From Peribacillus asahii (GTDB lineage Bacteria; Bacillota; Bacilli; Bacillales; DSM-1321): a stretch of 64,000 bases of DNA. Both the position numbers and the translations under genes were made by a program. The DNA is taken from NCBI RefSeq assembly GCF_003570725.1, contig NZ_QWVS01000016.1, positions 62,001-126,000 of the forward strand. The letters run 5' to 3'. The notes below the pieces were generated by a model. The model had not been told where the DNA came from, made no database searches, and saw nothing but the letters and a program-made list of their open reading frames with translations. Every line of letters starts with the position of its first letter. Within the stretch, counting starts at the first letter, position 1. This document shows positions 1-7,259 of the stretch, piece by piece.

Positions 1-304
1 AATCGTAGAACGGGCCGTAAGAAGTGTCTGTGTATCCGCGATTGATTTGTGCTTCTTGATACATAGAGTTTAATAATTCTGTAGCAGCAACGAATGTCCA
101 GTCTGGAGCATCAATATCGACGTTCTCAAGTGCCATTTGGATAAGCTTCTTAGACGTTTGTGCAGCACTTACATCTGTTTGTCGATCCAACCATTTTTGA
201 AAGCGTTGTTTGTATTTATCCATATGGAGTGTATGGTCGAAATTTTTTGATAGGGAAGCTAGCTGCAACATGCTTTGTTCTTTTGAATTTGTTAGAGTAG
301 TCAA
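1..304 (-). CDS. class I ribonucleoside-diphosphate reductase alpha subunit, N-terminal part (runs off window)
   Basis: Translation from a TTG at 302-304 gives about 101 residues before the window edge. The segment KLIQMALENVDIDAPDW followed by TFVAATELLNSMYQEA is typical of the N-terminal region of ribonucleotide reductase large subunits. The start is set by an AAAAGGAGG Shine-Dalgarno 9 nt upstream; no better start lies between it and the upstream attenuator. The enzyme reduces ribonucleotides to deoxyribonucleotides, and the class I type needs no cobalamin. The gene follows a B12 riboswitch and an intrinsic terminator, so it is probably switched off when B12 is plentiful. I cannot tell NrdA from NrdE with only this part. 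Confidence 0.82.
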   Translation of the reverse strand, partial: MTTLTNSKEQSMLQLASLSKNFDHTLHMDKYKQRFQKWLDRQTDVSAAQTSKKLIQMALENVDIDAPDWTFVAATELLNSMYQEAQINRGYTDTSYGPFYD

Positions 305-342
305 GGGAAGAAGCCTCCTTTTATATTTTAGGTAAATAAAAA

Positions 343-366
343 AATCCACTCGAGAATGAGTGGATT
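343..366 (-). terminator. attenuator terminator of the B12 riboswitch
   Basis: A 9-bp perfect stem (AATCCACTC / GAGTGGATT) with a 6-nt loop is followed in the minus-strand RNA by a run of seven U. It lies between the cobalamin aptamer and the reductase ribosome-binding site, as expected for transcriptional attenuation. Confidence 0.88.
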
Positions 367-460
367 AAACGACTGAAATAAAAGACTAGTAAAGATAGCT
401 TTTAGGCAATCGTTTCATCATCTCAATCCTCGAAGAATAAGAAACTAGAATGAAGTATAG

Positions 461-612
461 GCAGGTCTCCTGACTTATGATCTCTCTACTTTGAGTCCTT
501 CCCGTATTCCGATTAATACAGTGGCTTTCTCATTTCGTCACATTTACAGTTGCGAGGACAGTTCCGGATTCTCACCGGATTCCCTATTTAGCCATCTCTG
601 GCACCTTTACTT
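461..612 (-). promoter_or_regulatory. cobalamin (B12) riboswitch
   Basis: Read on the minus strand, the region carries the B12-element signatures: AAAGGTGCC at the 5' end, GGGAATCCGGTGAGAATCC, then ACTGTCCTCGCAACTGTAA, the conserved GCCACTG, and AGTCAGGAGACCTGCC at the 3' end. It is followed by an intrinsic terminator and then by the class I ribonucleotide reductase start. Repression of a B12-independent reductase by B12 is known in other bacteria that also carry a class II enzyme; such an enzyme elsewhere in this genome is inferred. Confidence 0.93.
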
Positions 613-622
613 TATATATCAA

Positions 623-653
623 TATATAGATGTTTTTGGTTTATTTTTGTCAA
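623..653 (-). promoter_or_regulatory. probable sigma-A promoter of the B12-riboswitch transcript
   Basis: On the minus strand TTGACA (648-653) is followed after 19 nt by TATATA (623-628), just upstream of the riboswitch. The spacer is longer than the ideal 17. The rest of 654-880 is AT-rich; I see only the ppaC ribosome site in it. Confidence 0.5.
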
Positions 654-880
654 TATCTAGTATTGATTGCAAGTATTATCATAATCTATATTTTGTTAAA
701 TTTCAACTATTTATTTTTGAGCACGGAAAGGATGGATTATATTATTTAACCTATATAAAAAGTAGGGAACAGGAATATTAGGAATTTAAAATGGCTAAAA
801 TTGTGATAGAATAGAGGGGACATATGGTATTCTTTTAAAGAAAGATTACCAATAAAATTTTACACAAAAGGAGAAATAAC

Positions 881-1810
881 GTGGGAAAAGTACTTATTTT
901 CGGACATAAAAATCCAGATACAGATACAATTTGTTCTAGTATCGCTTACGCTGATTTAAAAAAACAATTAGGTGTTGAAGCTGAACCAGTTCGTTTAGGT
1001 GAAGTAAATGGCGAAACACAATATGCATTAACTCAATTCAATTTCGATGCGCCTCGCCTTGTTGAAAAAGTAGCTGGCGAAGCAGCTGGTGTTATTTTAG
1101 TTGACCATAACGAACGTCAACAAAGTGCAGATGATATCGATCAAGTACAAGTGTTAGAAGTTATTGATCATCACCGTATCGCTAACTTTGAAACAAGTGA
1201 TCCGTTATATTATCGTGCTGAGCCTGTTGGATGTACAGCAACGATTTTAAATAAATTGTATAAAGAAAATGGAAAATCAATTCCGAAAGAAATTGCTGGT
1301 TTAATGTTATCAGCTATTATTTCTGATACATTATTGTTTAAATCACCAACATGCACAGACCAAGACGTAGCAGCAGCAAAAGAATTAGCAGAAATTGCTG
1401 GTGTAGATGCTGAAGCATATGGTTTAGAAATGCTTAAAGCTGGTGCAGATTTAAGCGACAAAACAGTAGAGCAATTAATTTCTCTTGATGCAAAAGAATT
1501 CTCAATGGGAGAAGCAAAAGTAGAAATCGCTCAAGTGAATGCTGTAGATACAAATGACGTACTTGCTCGTCAAGCTGAGATTGAAGCAGTAATTAATAAA
1601 GTGATTGATGAAAAAGGATTAGATTTATTCTTCTTCGTTGTAACAGATATTTTAAATAATGATTCTGTAGGTCTTGCACTTGGTAAAGAAGCAAGCGCAG
1701 TTGAAAAAGCTTATAATGTATCATTAACAAACAACACAGCAATTCTTAAAGGTGTTGTATCTCGTAAAAAGCAAATCGTTCCAGTATTAACGGATGCTTT
1801 TACAAAATAA
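881..1810 (+). CDS. ppaC: manganese-dependent (family II) inorganic pyrophosphatase
   Basis: The 309-residue product is full length for PpaC, which hydrolyses pyrophosphate to two phosphates in the cytoplasm and so pulls biosynthetic reactions forward. DHH-family metal ligands are visible: GHKNPDTD at residues 8-15, VDHNE near residue 75 and IDHHR near 95. The C-terminal DHHA2 domain carries the SRKKQ substrate-binding motif near residue 295. Translation starts at GTG behind AAAGGAG at a 7-nt spacing. The gene stands alone with a strong terminator right after the stop. Confidence 0.97.
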   Translation: MGKVLIFGHKNPDTDTICSSIAYADLKKQLGVEAEPVRLGEVNGETQYALTQFNFDAPRLVEKVAGEAAGVILVDHNERQQSADDIDQVQVLEVIDHHRIANFETSDPLYYRAEPVGCTATILNKLYKENGKSIPKEIAGLMLSAIISDTLLFKSPTCTDQDVAAAKELAEIAGVDAEAYGLEMLKAGADLSDKTVEQLISLDAKEFSMGEAKVEIAQVNAVDTNDVLARQAEIEAVINKVIDEKGLDLFFFVVTDILNNDSVGLALGKEASAVEKAYNVSLTNNTAILKGVVSRKKQIVPVLTDAFTK

Positions 1811-1822
1811 TTTGTAGAATAA

Positions 1823-1857
1823 AGGCTGTTCGAAAGTTACTTTCGGGCAGCCTTTTT
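1823..1857 (+). terminator. intrinsic terminator of ppaC
   Basis: A 14-bp stem (AGGCTGTTCGAAAG with CTTTCGGGCAGCCT, two G-U pairs) with a 3-nt loop is followed by a U run. Confidence 0.88.
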
Positions 1858-1952
1858 ACATGTAAACGTATTTTTGGGACAGCCTAATGGTTGGAGGAAC
1901 TTACTTCATTGCATTTACTGCTTCCATTGTTACTGTTGTTGTAGAAGATAGA

Positions 1953-3107
1953 TTAAGGAAGCCAGCTGCTCATATATTTTTTATCTTCTGTTGGATGTGC
2001 TTCTTTTACAATATGGAGCGGTTGGAATGTGTCGACCATGACTGCGAGTTCGAGCGTTTCCTTTTTGCCGATACTAGCTTCAATTTTCCCGGGATGCGGC
2101 CCATGCGGCAAACCGCTTGGGTGCAGGGTGATAGATCCTTTTTCAACTCCGCGCCGGCTCATAAAGTTACCGTCTACGTAATAAAGCATTTCATCGCTAT
2201 CTACATTGCTATGCACATATGGAGCGGGAATGGCTTTTGGATGATAGTCATACATACGAGGTACGAAGGAACAAACAACATAATTGTGTGCTTCAAACGT
2301 TTGGTGGACTGGCGGCGGCTGATGAACGCGGCCTGTTATCGGCTCAAAATCATGGATACTGAACGCGTATGGAAACAAGTAGCCATCCCATCCGATTGCA
2401 TCAAGCGGGTGGAAATCATACGTATAGGATGTAAGCATTCCTTGTGCACGGACGCGCACTTCAAATTCTCCTTTTTCATCTTTCGTCACTAATTTTTCTG
2501 GGGTGCGAAAGTCACGCTCGCAAAATGGAGAGTGCTCAAGTAATTGGCCAAATTCGTTTCGGTAGCGTTTGGGCGGTACAATTGCCGAATTAGATTCAAG
2601 AATTAAAAATCGTGCTTCTTCTGATTTAAGCATAACGCGATAGGTTGTGCCAATTGGGATGACAAGATAATCACCGGGAGTGAAGTTTAATTCTCCGAAA
2701 ATGCTTTCAATTTTGCCGATTCCTTCATGGACAAATAACAGTTCATCTCCTTCACCATTTCGATAAAAATAATTCATCTGCCGATTTGGCCGCGCAATAC
2801 CGATTGCTACATCATCGTTTGCCATGAAAATGCGGCGTGCTTCAAGAAAATCACCGCCTGCTTTCGTATTCCATGTACGGAAATGCCTGTGTCTAAGCGC
2901 ATCTTTTTTCTCGTATTCATAATGGATATCGCAAATTTTTTCTGCTTTCTTAACCTGTGTTGGCGGATTGATGTGATAAATGAGCGACTGGATTCCAGAA
3001 AATCCTTTTGTCCCCATTAACTGCTCATAATAAAGATCCCCATTTTCTTTTCGGAACTGTGTGTGACGTTTATGAGGAATGCGGCCCATTTTTACGTAAT
3101 GCGGCAT
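1953..3107 (-). CDS. hmgA: homogentisate 1,2-dioxygenase
   Basis: This non-heme iron dioxygenase opens the homogentisate ring to maleylacetoacetate in tyrosine breakdown. The product has 384 residues, starting at MPHYVKMG. ATG 3105-3107 follows AAGAGGTG by 6 nt; the in-frame GTG three codons upstream lies inside that Shine-Dalgarno and is unlikely. The C-terminal part has the cupin-type LHPSGLPHGPHPG segment, consistent with the family's His ligands and substrate pocket, and the N-terminal half reads as the family's beta domain. It is the last gene of the hpd-fahA-hmgA series, 55 nt after the fahA stop. Confidence 0.93.
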   Translation of the reverse strand: MPHYVKMGRIPHKRHTQFRKENGDLYYEQLMGTKGFSGIQSLIYHINPPTQVKKAEKICDIHYEYEKKDALRHRHFRTWNTKAGGDFLEARRIFMANDDVAIGIARPNRQMNYFYRNGEGDELLFVHEGIGKIESIFGELNFTPGDYLVIPIGTTYRVMLKSEEARFLILESNSAIVPPKRYRNEFGQLLEHSPFCERDFRTPEKLVTKDEKGEFEVRVRAQGMLTSYTYDFHPLDAIGWDGYLFPYAFSIHDFEPITGRVHQPPPVHQTFEAHNYVVCSFVPRMYDYHPKAIPAPYVHSNVDSDEMLYYVDGNFMSRRGVEKGSITLHPSGLPHGPHPGKIEASIGKKETLELAVMVDTFQPLHIVKEAHPTEDKKYMSSWLP

Positions 3108-3162
3108 GATATACACCTCTTTCTTTTATGTGGATGTTTTATGAGATTTTGTGTCCAGTGAT

Positions 3163-4458
3163 TCACGCTTTGTTTTTACCTTTTTGTAAAATCTCTATTT
3201 CTGAAAAGGAGGGTAAGATGGTACCGCTCACTTCGCCAAACCCAATCTGATAGCCATCTCCCCGGCAAGAGCCACGAATGATTAGCTCATCACCGTCTTC
3301 AATCCAAATGCGTTTTTCACCGCTATTGAGTTGAATAGGCTCTGTTCCGCGCCAAGTAAGTTCGAGCATACTTCCGCGTTCAATTCGTTTCGGTCCGCTG
3401 ATTGTACCAGATGCGTGCATATCACCAGGGCGCATGTTACAGCCTGTAATCGTATGATGGGCGACCTGTTGGGCAATAGACCAGTACATATAATTGAAAT
3501 TCGTTTGAGTGATTCTTGTTTCTTCTTTTTGGTTTTCTGGTCTTAAATACACATCAAGTTCAATATTAAATGCTCCGTTTTTTGTTTGTTGTAAGTATGA
3601 AAATGGTGCCGGATCCTGGATTGGTCCAGCTTCGCGGAATGGTTCCAATGCTTCAAGCGGAACAACCCATGGTGAAATGGATGTTGCAAAATTTTTTGCT
3701 AGGAAAGGGCCAAGCGGCTGATATTCCCATGCTTGAATATCACGGGCACTCCAGTCATTGACAAGCACGAGTCCGAAAACATGATCTTCAGCTTGATCAA
3801 TGGGTATCGGTTTACCAAGGTCGTTGCCCGGACCAATGAACCATCCAATTTCCAGTTCGAAATCAAGCTGAACAGATGGGCTAAATACGGGCTGATCTGT
3901 GCTTTTTGACTTGCGTTGCCCAAATGGACGTCGAATCTTTGTGCCGCTTGGGACAATGGAGCTAGCTCGTCCGTGATAACCGACCGGGATATAGGTCCAG
4001 TTTGGCATAAGCGCATGATCTTTACCTCTAAATATAGTACCGACATTTGTTGCATGCTCTTTTGATGCATAAAAGTCGGTGTAGTCACCAATTTTGGCTG
4101 GTAGAAGCATGTTGACATCAGCCAATCGATGAAATGCTTTTGCACGCAGCGATTCGTTATCTCTTAAATCTGGTGTGTTTACATCTAAAAGGTGCTGAAG
4201 TCTTGTACGTACAGCTGTCCAGATCGGACGGCCAAGAGCCATAAAGTTATTAAGCGACGAATCATTAAAGATATTTTTGTTCTCTGCTCCAGTCCCATTT
4301 AATAATCCTGCTTCGTCCATCACAGATAAATCGAGAACATAATCACCAATGGCTGTACCGGCACGCGGTTCTTTATTCATCGGCTGAAAAATTCCATATG
4401 GCAAGTTTTGAATGGGAAAATGTGAATCCTGTTTGGTTTCGATAAAAGAATATTTCAT
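3163..4458 (-). CDS. fahA: fumarylacetoacetase
   Basis: The enzyme splits fumarylacetoacetate to fumarate and acetoacetate, the last step of the homogentisate route. The 431-residue product contains GYHGRASSIVPSG, the metal-ligand segment FELEIGWFIGPGN, and LVNDWSARDIQ followed by WEYQPLGPFLAKNF, all typical of the FAH family. The open frame extends 52 codons further upstream, but MKYSFIET, with AGGGGGAC just upstream, is the natural start. No maleylacetoacetate isomerase gene is seen beside it. Confidence 0.94.
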   Translation of the reverse strand: MKYSFIETKQDSHFPIQNLPYGIFQPMNKEPRAGTAIGDYVLDLSVMDEAGLLNGTGAENKNIFNDSSLNNFMALGRPIWTAVRTRLQHLLDVNTPDLRDNESLRAKAFHRLADVNMLLPAKIGDYTDFYASKEHATNVGTIFRGKDHALMPNWTYIPVGYHGRASSIVPSGTKIRRPFGQRKSKSTDQPVFSPSVQLDFELEIGWFIGPGNDLGKPIPIDQAEDHVFGLVLVNDWSARDIQAWEYQPLGPFLAKNFATSISPWVVPLEALEPFREAGPIQDPAPFSYLQQTKNGAFNIELDVYLRPENQKEETRITQTNFNYMYWSIAQQVAHHTITGCNMRPGDMHASGTISGPKRIERGSMLELTWRGTEPIQLNSGEKRIWIEDGDELIIRGSCRGDGYQIGFGEVSGTILPSFSEIEILQKGKNKA

Positions 4459-4531
4459 TCTACGTCCCCCTGTGAAAAATAGATAACTCTCCAAGTTCTT
4501 CCCGCGGTTCATCGAAACTTCAGCTTCCATA

Positions 4532-4678
4532 TTAAGCAGCAATATAAGATTGATAGTTTGGAATAGCCTCTGAAAGCGGGAGAGAGGCCGATGGAAAGAA
4601 CCCTGCATAATCAATGAGTTCGGTCATAAAATGATTAACCGCTTCTTCTTTCCAATTTGCCTTTATTTTTGTTAACAC
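4532..4678 (-). pseudogene. N-terminal fragment of an uncharacterised LIDYAG-type protein
   Basis: A 48-codon frame starting at GTG reads through ELIDYAGFFPSASLPLSEAI then PNYQSY and stops. From memory this resembles the first ~40 residues of a family of uncharacterised proteins of a few hundred residues that begin with LIDYAGLFPPA. If so, everything after residue ~45 is lost, making it a decayed gene caught between hpd and fahA. An AAAGGCGGGAT sequence could serve as its ribosome site, so it may still be translated. A genuine small protein remains possible. Confidence 0.4.
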
Positions 4679-4703
4679 GAAACCTATCCCGCCTTTTAAA
4701 ACA

Positions 4704-4733
4704 GGTCATACCCGTTAATATGCAGGTATGACC
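4704..4733 (-). terminator. hairpin just after hpd
   Basis: A perfect 9-bp stem (GGTCATACC / GGTATGACC) starts 8 nt after the hpd stop; the minus-strand RNA continues TGTTTTAAAA. The short U run suggests a partial terminator or an RNA-stabilising hairpin that lowers expression of fahA and hmgA relative to hpd. Confidence 0.6.
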
Positions 4734-4740
4734 GTTTGAA

Positions 4741-5859
4741 TTAAATATTCCCACGTCGTTCTTGCTCACGCTCAATGGACTCAAATAGTGCTTTGAAATT
4801 TCCTTCACCAAAGCCAAGTGCGCCTTTACGCTGAATGACCTCGATGAACAGAGTCGGACGATCGACAACTGGTTTTGTGAAGATTTGAAGTAAATACCCT
4901 TCGTCATCTCGATCGACAAGAATACTCAGCTCTTGAAGTTTTTTTACGTCTTCATCAATATCTCCAACACGGTTTGCTAAATCTTTGTAATACGTGTCTG
5001 GTGTACTTAGGAATTCTACACCATTTTCTTTTAGCAGAGAGACTGTGCCGACAATGTCATTTGTTAATAGGGCGAGATGCTGCACACCTGGCCCATTATA
5101 GTAGTCAAGATATTCTTGAATTTGTGATTTGCGTTTTCCCTCTGCTGGTTCGTTGATGGGGAATTTGATGCGGCCTGTTCCATTTATCATTACTTTGGAC
5201 ATAAGCGCAGAATATTCTGTTGAAATATTCTCATCATCAAAATGTTTTAGGACGGTAAATCCAAAAACTTTTTCATAATAATTTGTCCAATCTTCCATTA
5301 CTTCTACGTTGCCGACAACGTGGTCCACACCAATTAAACCAGAGGAAGCGTTTTCAAAATGGTGCTCGTATGCTGCAAATCCTGGCATAAAGGGACCTTT
5401 ATAATCAATAGGTTCAACGAGTGTATGAATCGTGTCACCGTATGTGCCGATAATGGCTTTTTTCACTTTTCCATTTTCATCCTCTTCGACCCAAGGCTCC
5501 TGGATTGCTATGCCTCCGCGTTCAATAGCACCTGTGTATGTTTTCTCCAAGTCCTTAACAAGAAGGGCGATATCTTTGACACCTTCTCCATGTTTTTTTA
5601 TAAACTCAGCAATACTCGTGCTGTCTGAAAGTGCTCCTGTTAAAATCAGTCGGATAGCCCCTTGTTCCAGTACATATGAAACACGGTCACGTGAGCCAGT
5701 CTCAAGCCCTTTGTATGCCACAAGTTCAAAACCAAATGCATTTGCGTAATAATAGGCGGCTTGTTTTGCATTACCTGTATAAATCTCCATGTAATGTACA
5801 TTCTTAATTGGAAAAATTTCTTCCTTCTTTGTTTTTGTAGATGGTCTTTTTTTAGCCAT
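4741..5859 (-). CDS. hpd: 4-hydroxyphenylpyruvate dioxygenase
   Basis: The enzyme converts 4-hydroxyphenylpyruvate to homogentisate using Fe(II). The 372-residue product shows two vicinal-oxygen-chelate halves. The three iron ligands are visible: His in GVDHVVGNV (~residue 178), His in GPGVQHLALLT (~260) and Glu in LFIEVIQRKG (~340). ATG 5857-5859 has AAAGGAG 8 nt upstream; the GTG nine bases earlier is rejected. It heads the tyrosine-degradation series and is divergent from the DUF1450 gene. Confidence 0.95.
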   Translation of the reverse strand: MAKKRPSTKTKKEEIFPIKNVHYMEIYTGNAKQAAYYYANAFGFELVAYKGLETGSRDRVSYVLEQGAIRLILTGALSDSTSIAEFIKKHGEGVKDIALLVKDLEKTYTGAIERGGIAIQEPWVEEDENGKVKKAIIGTYGDTIHTLVEPIDYKGPFMPGFAAYEHHFENASSGLIGVDHVVGNVEVMEDWTNYYEKVFGFTVLKHFDDENISTEYSALMSKVMINGTGRIKFPINEPAEGKRKSQIQEYLDYYNGPGVQHLALLTNDIVGTVSLLKENGVEFLSTPDTYYKDLANRVGDIDEDVKKLQELSILVDRDDEGYLLQIFTKPVVDRPTLFIEVIQRKGALGFGEGNFKALFESIEREQERRGNI

Positions 5860-5918
5860 GTTTAACACTCCTTTATTTTTAGGACATAGGTATTTCAGTG
5901 AGTTGATGCAAGGACGAG

Positions 5919-5948
5919 TTTCGACATATGCCTACGTACCTTTCGAAA
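5919..5948. promoter_or_regulatory. possible operator between hpd and the DUF1450 gene
   Basis: Inverted arms TTTCGA and TCGAAA flank 18 nt that contain the palindromes CATATG and TACGTA. It sits between two divergent genes. Arms of 6 bp can arise by chance in AT-rich DNA. Confidence 0.25.
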
Positions 5949-5988
5949 TTCAGTTAATATACTAGCAATATAAAAAGGGGTGTTGGAA

Positions 5989-6222
5989 ATGGAGATAGAA
6001 GTAAAATTTTGCCCTTGCAACTTTGAGGATGATATGGAAAGTATTAAAGAACAGTTGATGGAGCGAAGCGATGTAAACGTTATAGAAGAACGCTGCTTGC
6101 TTTTTTGCGGACAATGTTTGGTTGAACCATTTGCCCTTGTAAATGGCCAAAATATTGGGGCAAATAATGCTGATGAACTGCTTAAAAAAATTGAACACTA
6201 CATTGATATGTGTATTGAATAA
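5989..6222 (+). CDS. DUF1450 (YuzB-like) small Cys-containing protein
   Basis: This 77-residue protein shows the family pattern FCPCNF near the N-terminus, then RCLLFCGQCLVEPFALVNGQ and a terminal DELLKKIEHYI helix. The spaced cysteines resemble thin-fold iron-sulfur or metal sites, but no function is established. ATG 5989 with AAAGGGG 8 nt upstream is preferred over the in-frame GTG nine bases earlier. It is divergent from hpd and followed by a terminator. Confidence 0.8.
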   Translation: MEIEVKFCPCNFEDDMESIKEQLMERSDVNVIEERCLLFCGQCLVEPFALVNGQNIGANNADELLKKIEHYIDMCIE

Positions 6223-6326
6223 AAGTGATAATATTCCATATCAACAAACTCGCCGGAAGATATTTTTTAGTAAAAAACAAATCGTACTGGTGTCAAAAGA
6301 TATTTTTATAAAATAATGAAGAATAA

Positions 6327-6364
6327 CGGCTGTCCGCAAAGGAGAATTTGGGGCAGTCTTTTCA
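6327..6364 (+). terminator. intrinsic terminator of the DUF1450 gene
   Basis: An interrupted stem of CTGTCC with GGGCAG and CAAA with TTTG is followed by TCTTTTCATTTTT. Confidence 0.6.
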
Positions 6365-6454
6365 TTTTTATTTTAAACATACGCTATTCTTCCTCCAATG
6401 CACGCAAGGAGGGAAGGACTACTTATAGGAGTATATAGAAAGTTTGAAAATAAA

Positions 6455-6484
6455 TTGAAATTGATAATCATTATCACATATAAT
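6455..6484 (+). promoter_or_regulatory. sigma-A promoter with a Fur box in its spacer
   Basis: TTGAAA (6455-6460) and TATAAT (6479-6484) are separated by 18 nt. The spacer contains TGATAATCATTATCA at 6462-6476, a perfect match to the classic 7-1-7 Bacillus Fur box. Fur bound here would block RNA polymerase, so the downstream gene should be induced by iron limitation. Confidence 0.85.
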
Positions 6485-6496
6485 ATGAAGTATAAT

Positions 6497-6511
6497 TGAT
6501 AATTAATCTCA
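6497..6511 (+). promoter_or_regulatory. second, degenerate Fur box
   Basis: TGATAATTAATCTCA matches 12 of the 14 fixed positions of the 7-1-7 Fur consensus. It lies about 13 nt past the -10 element, over the expected start of transcription. Confidence 0.55.
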
Positions 6512-6599
6512 ATGGATGTTTCTTGCAAGTCAAGTTAGAAGAGATTGTTTGGTTAAAGGAGAATTTAAAAAACTGAAGGTAAATAGGGGAGGACTAGTT

Positions 6600-6998
6600 A
6601 TGATTGAGCGTTTTATAGTACTAGAGCTGTTGCAGCATCAAGTAAGTTGTTGTTGTCCAGGGCAGCAGCATCAACATATAATTGAGTTCCGTCAAGGTGA
6701 TGTTTTGACAATTACAGGTGAGCGGAAGTACGTTGATTGTTTGGGATGGCACGTTTTAATAGATATCAACGATGAGTTTCAATTTTTTATGTATGCAGCA
6801 GAGATCGAGGAACTGCATGCTGAGGGAAGCATCTGCTCCATTTCGGATTTAGAACTAAGGATGAATTATTTGCGTTTTAAGGTAGATGAAGCACTTGATG
6901 CACATGATCGAGAGTCATTTCTTTCCTTCGTGGATGAACTGTGCAGCATAAAGGAAATCAAGAGTAAAATGCAATGTGCTGGTAGGCAGGCTTTTTAA
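6600..6998 (+). CDS. Cys/His-rich IDEAL-domain protein, probably Fur-regulated
   Basis: The 132-residue product ends with an IDEAL-type helix pair (VDEALDAHDRESFLSFVDEL, ~residues 97-116). That domain is found in small Bacillus proteins such as YpiB. The N-terminal part has SCCCPGQQHQH at ~residues 16-26, a plausible metal-binding cluster, followed by a beta-rich stretch (EFRQGDVLTIT, GWHVLID, FQFFMYAAEI) that looks SH3-like. Further cysteines lie near residues 48, 80, 117 and 127. ATG 6600 follows AGGGGAGG by 7 nt; a longer frame from 6516 lacks a ribosome site. Two Fur boxes upstream suggest a role in low iron; the function is unknown. Confidence 0.72.
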   Translation: MIERFIVLELLQHQVSCCCPGQQHQHIIEFRQGDVLTITGERKYVDCLGWHVLIDINDEFQFFMYAAEIEELHAEGSICSISDLELRMNYLRFKVDEALDAHDRESFLSFVDELCSIKEIKSKMQCAGRQAF

Positions 6999-7063
6999 GG
7001 GAATAAGAATATAAATAAAATTTTTAATGTATACACAAGTAGGGTGTGCACTATACAAAAATT

Positions 7064-7118
7064 AAATGCCATTTTATCCCGGATAATCTGCTGTTCTGGA
7101 TGAAGTGGCATTTTACTA
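7064..7118 (+). terminator. terminator of the IDEAL-domain gene
   Basis: AAATGCCA pairs with TGGCATTT, extended inward by weaker pairs (TATCC / GGATG), and is followed by TTTACTATT. Confidence 0.65.
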
Positions 7119-7259
7119 TTGGCTTAATAAATTGTAATTCGGGAAGGTAGGAAGACTTACCCTGTTTTGAGTAGGGGATATTTGGTATGATAGTGATATT
7201 TGCAAAAGCTAATAAATATGTCTAATAAAGGCAGGAAGAGGAAGGGGGCTTTGCTTAGA

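Noticed and set aside
491-781. 96-codon plus-strand frame
   Set aside because: It runs antisense through the cobalamin riboswitch, has no ribosome site, and its residues reflect conserved RNA sequence.
1887-2492. 201-codon plus-strand frame
   Set aside because: It is antisense to hmgA, with low-complexity codon use and no family likeness.
3699-4145. 148-codon frame antisense-frame to fahA
   Set aside because: It lies wholly inside fahA on the same strand in another frame, with no ribosome site.
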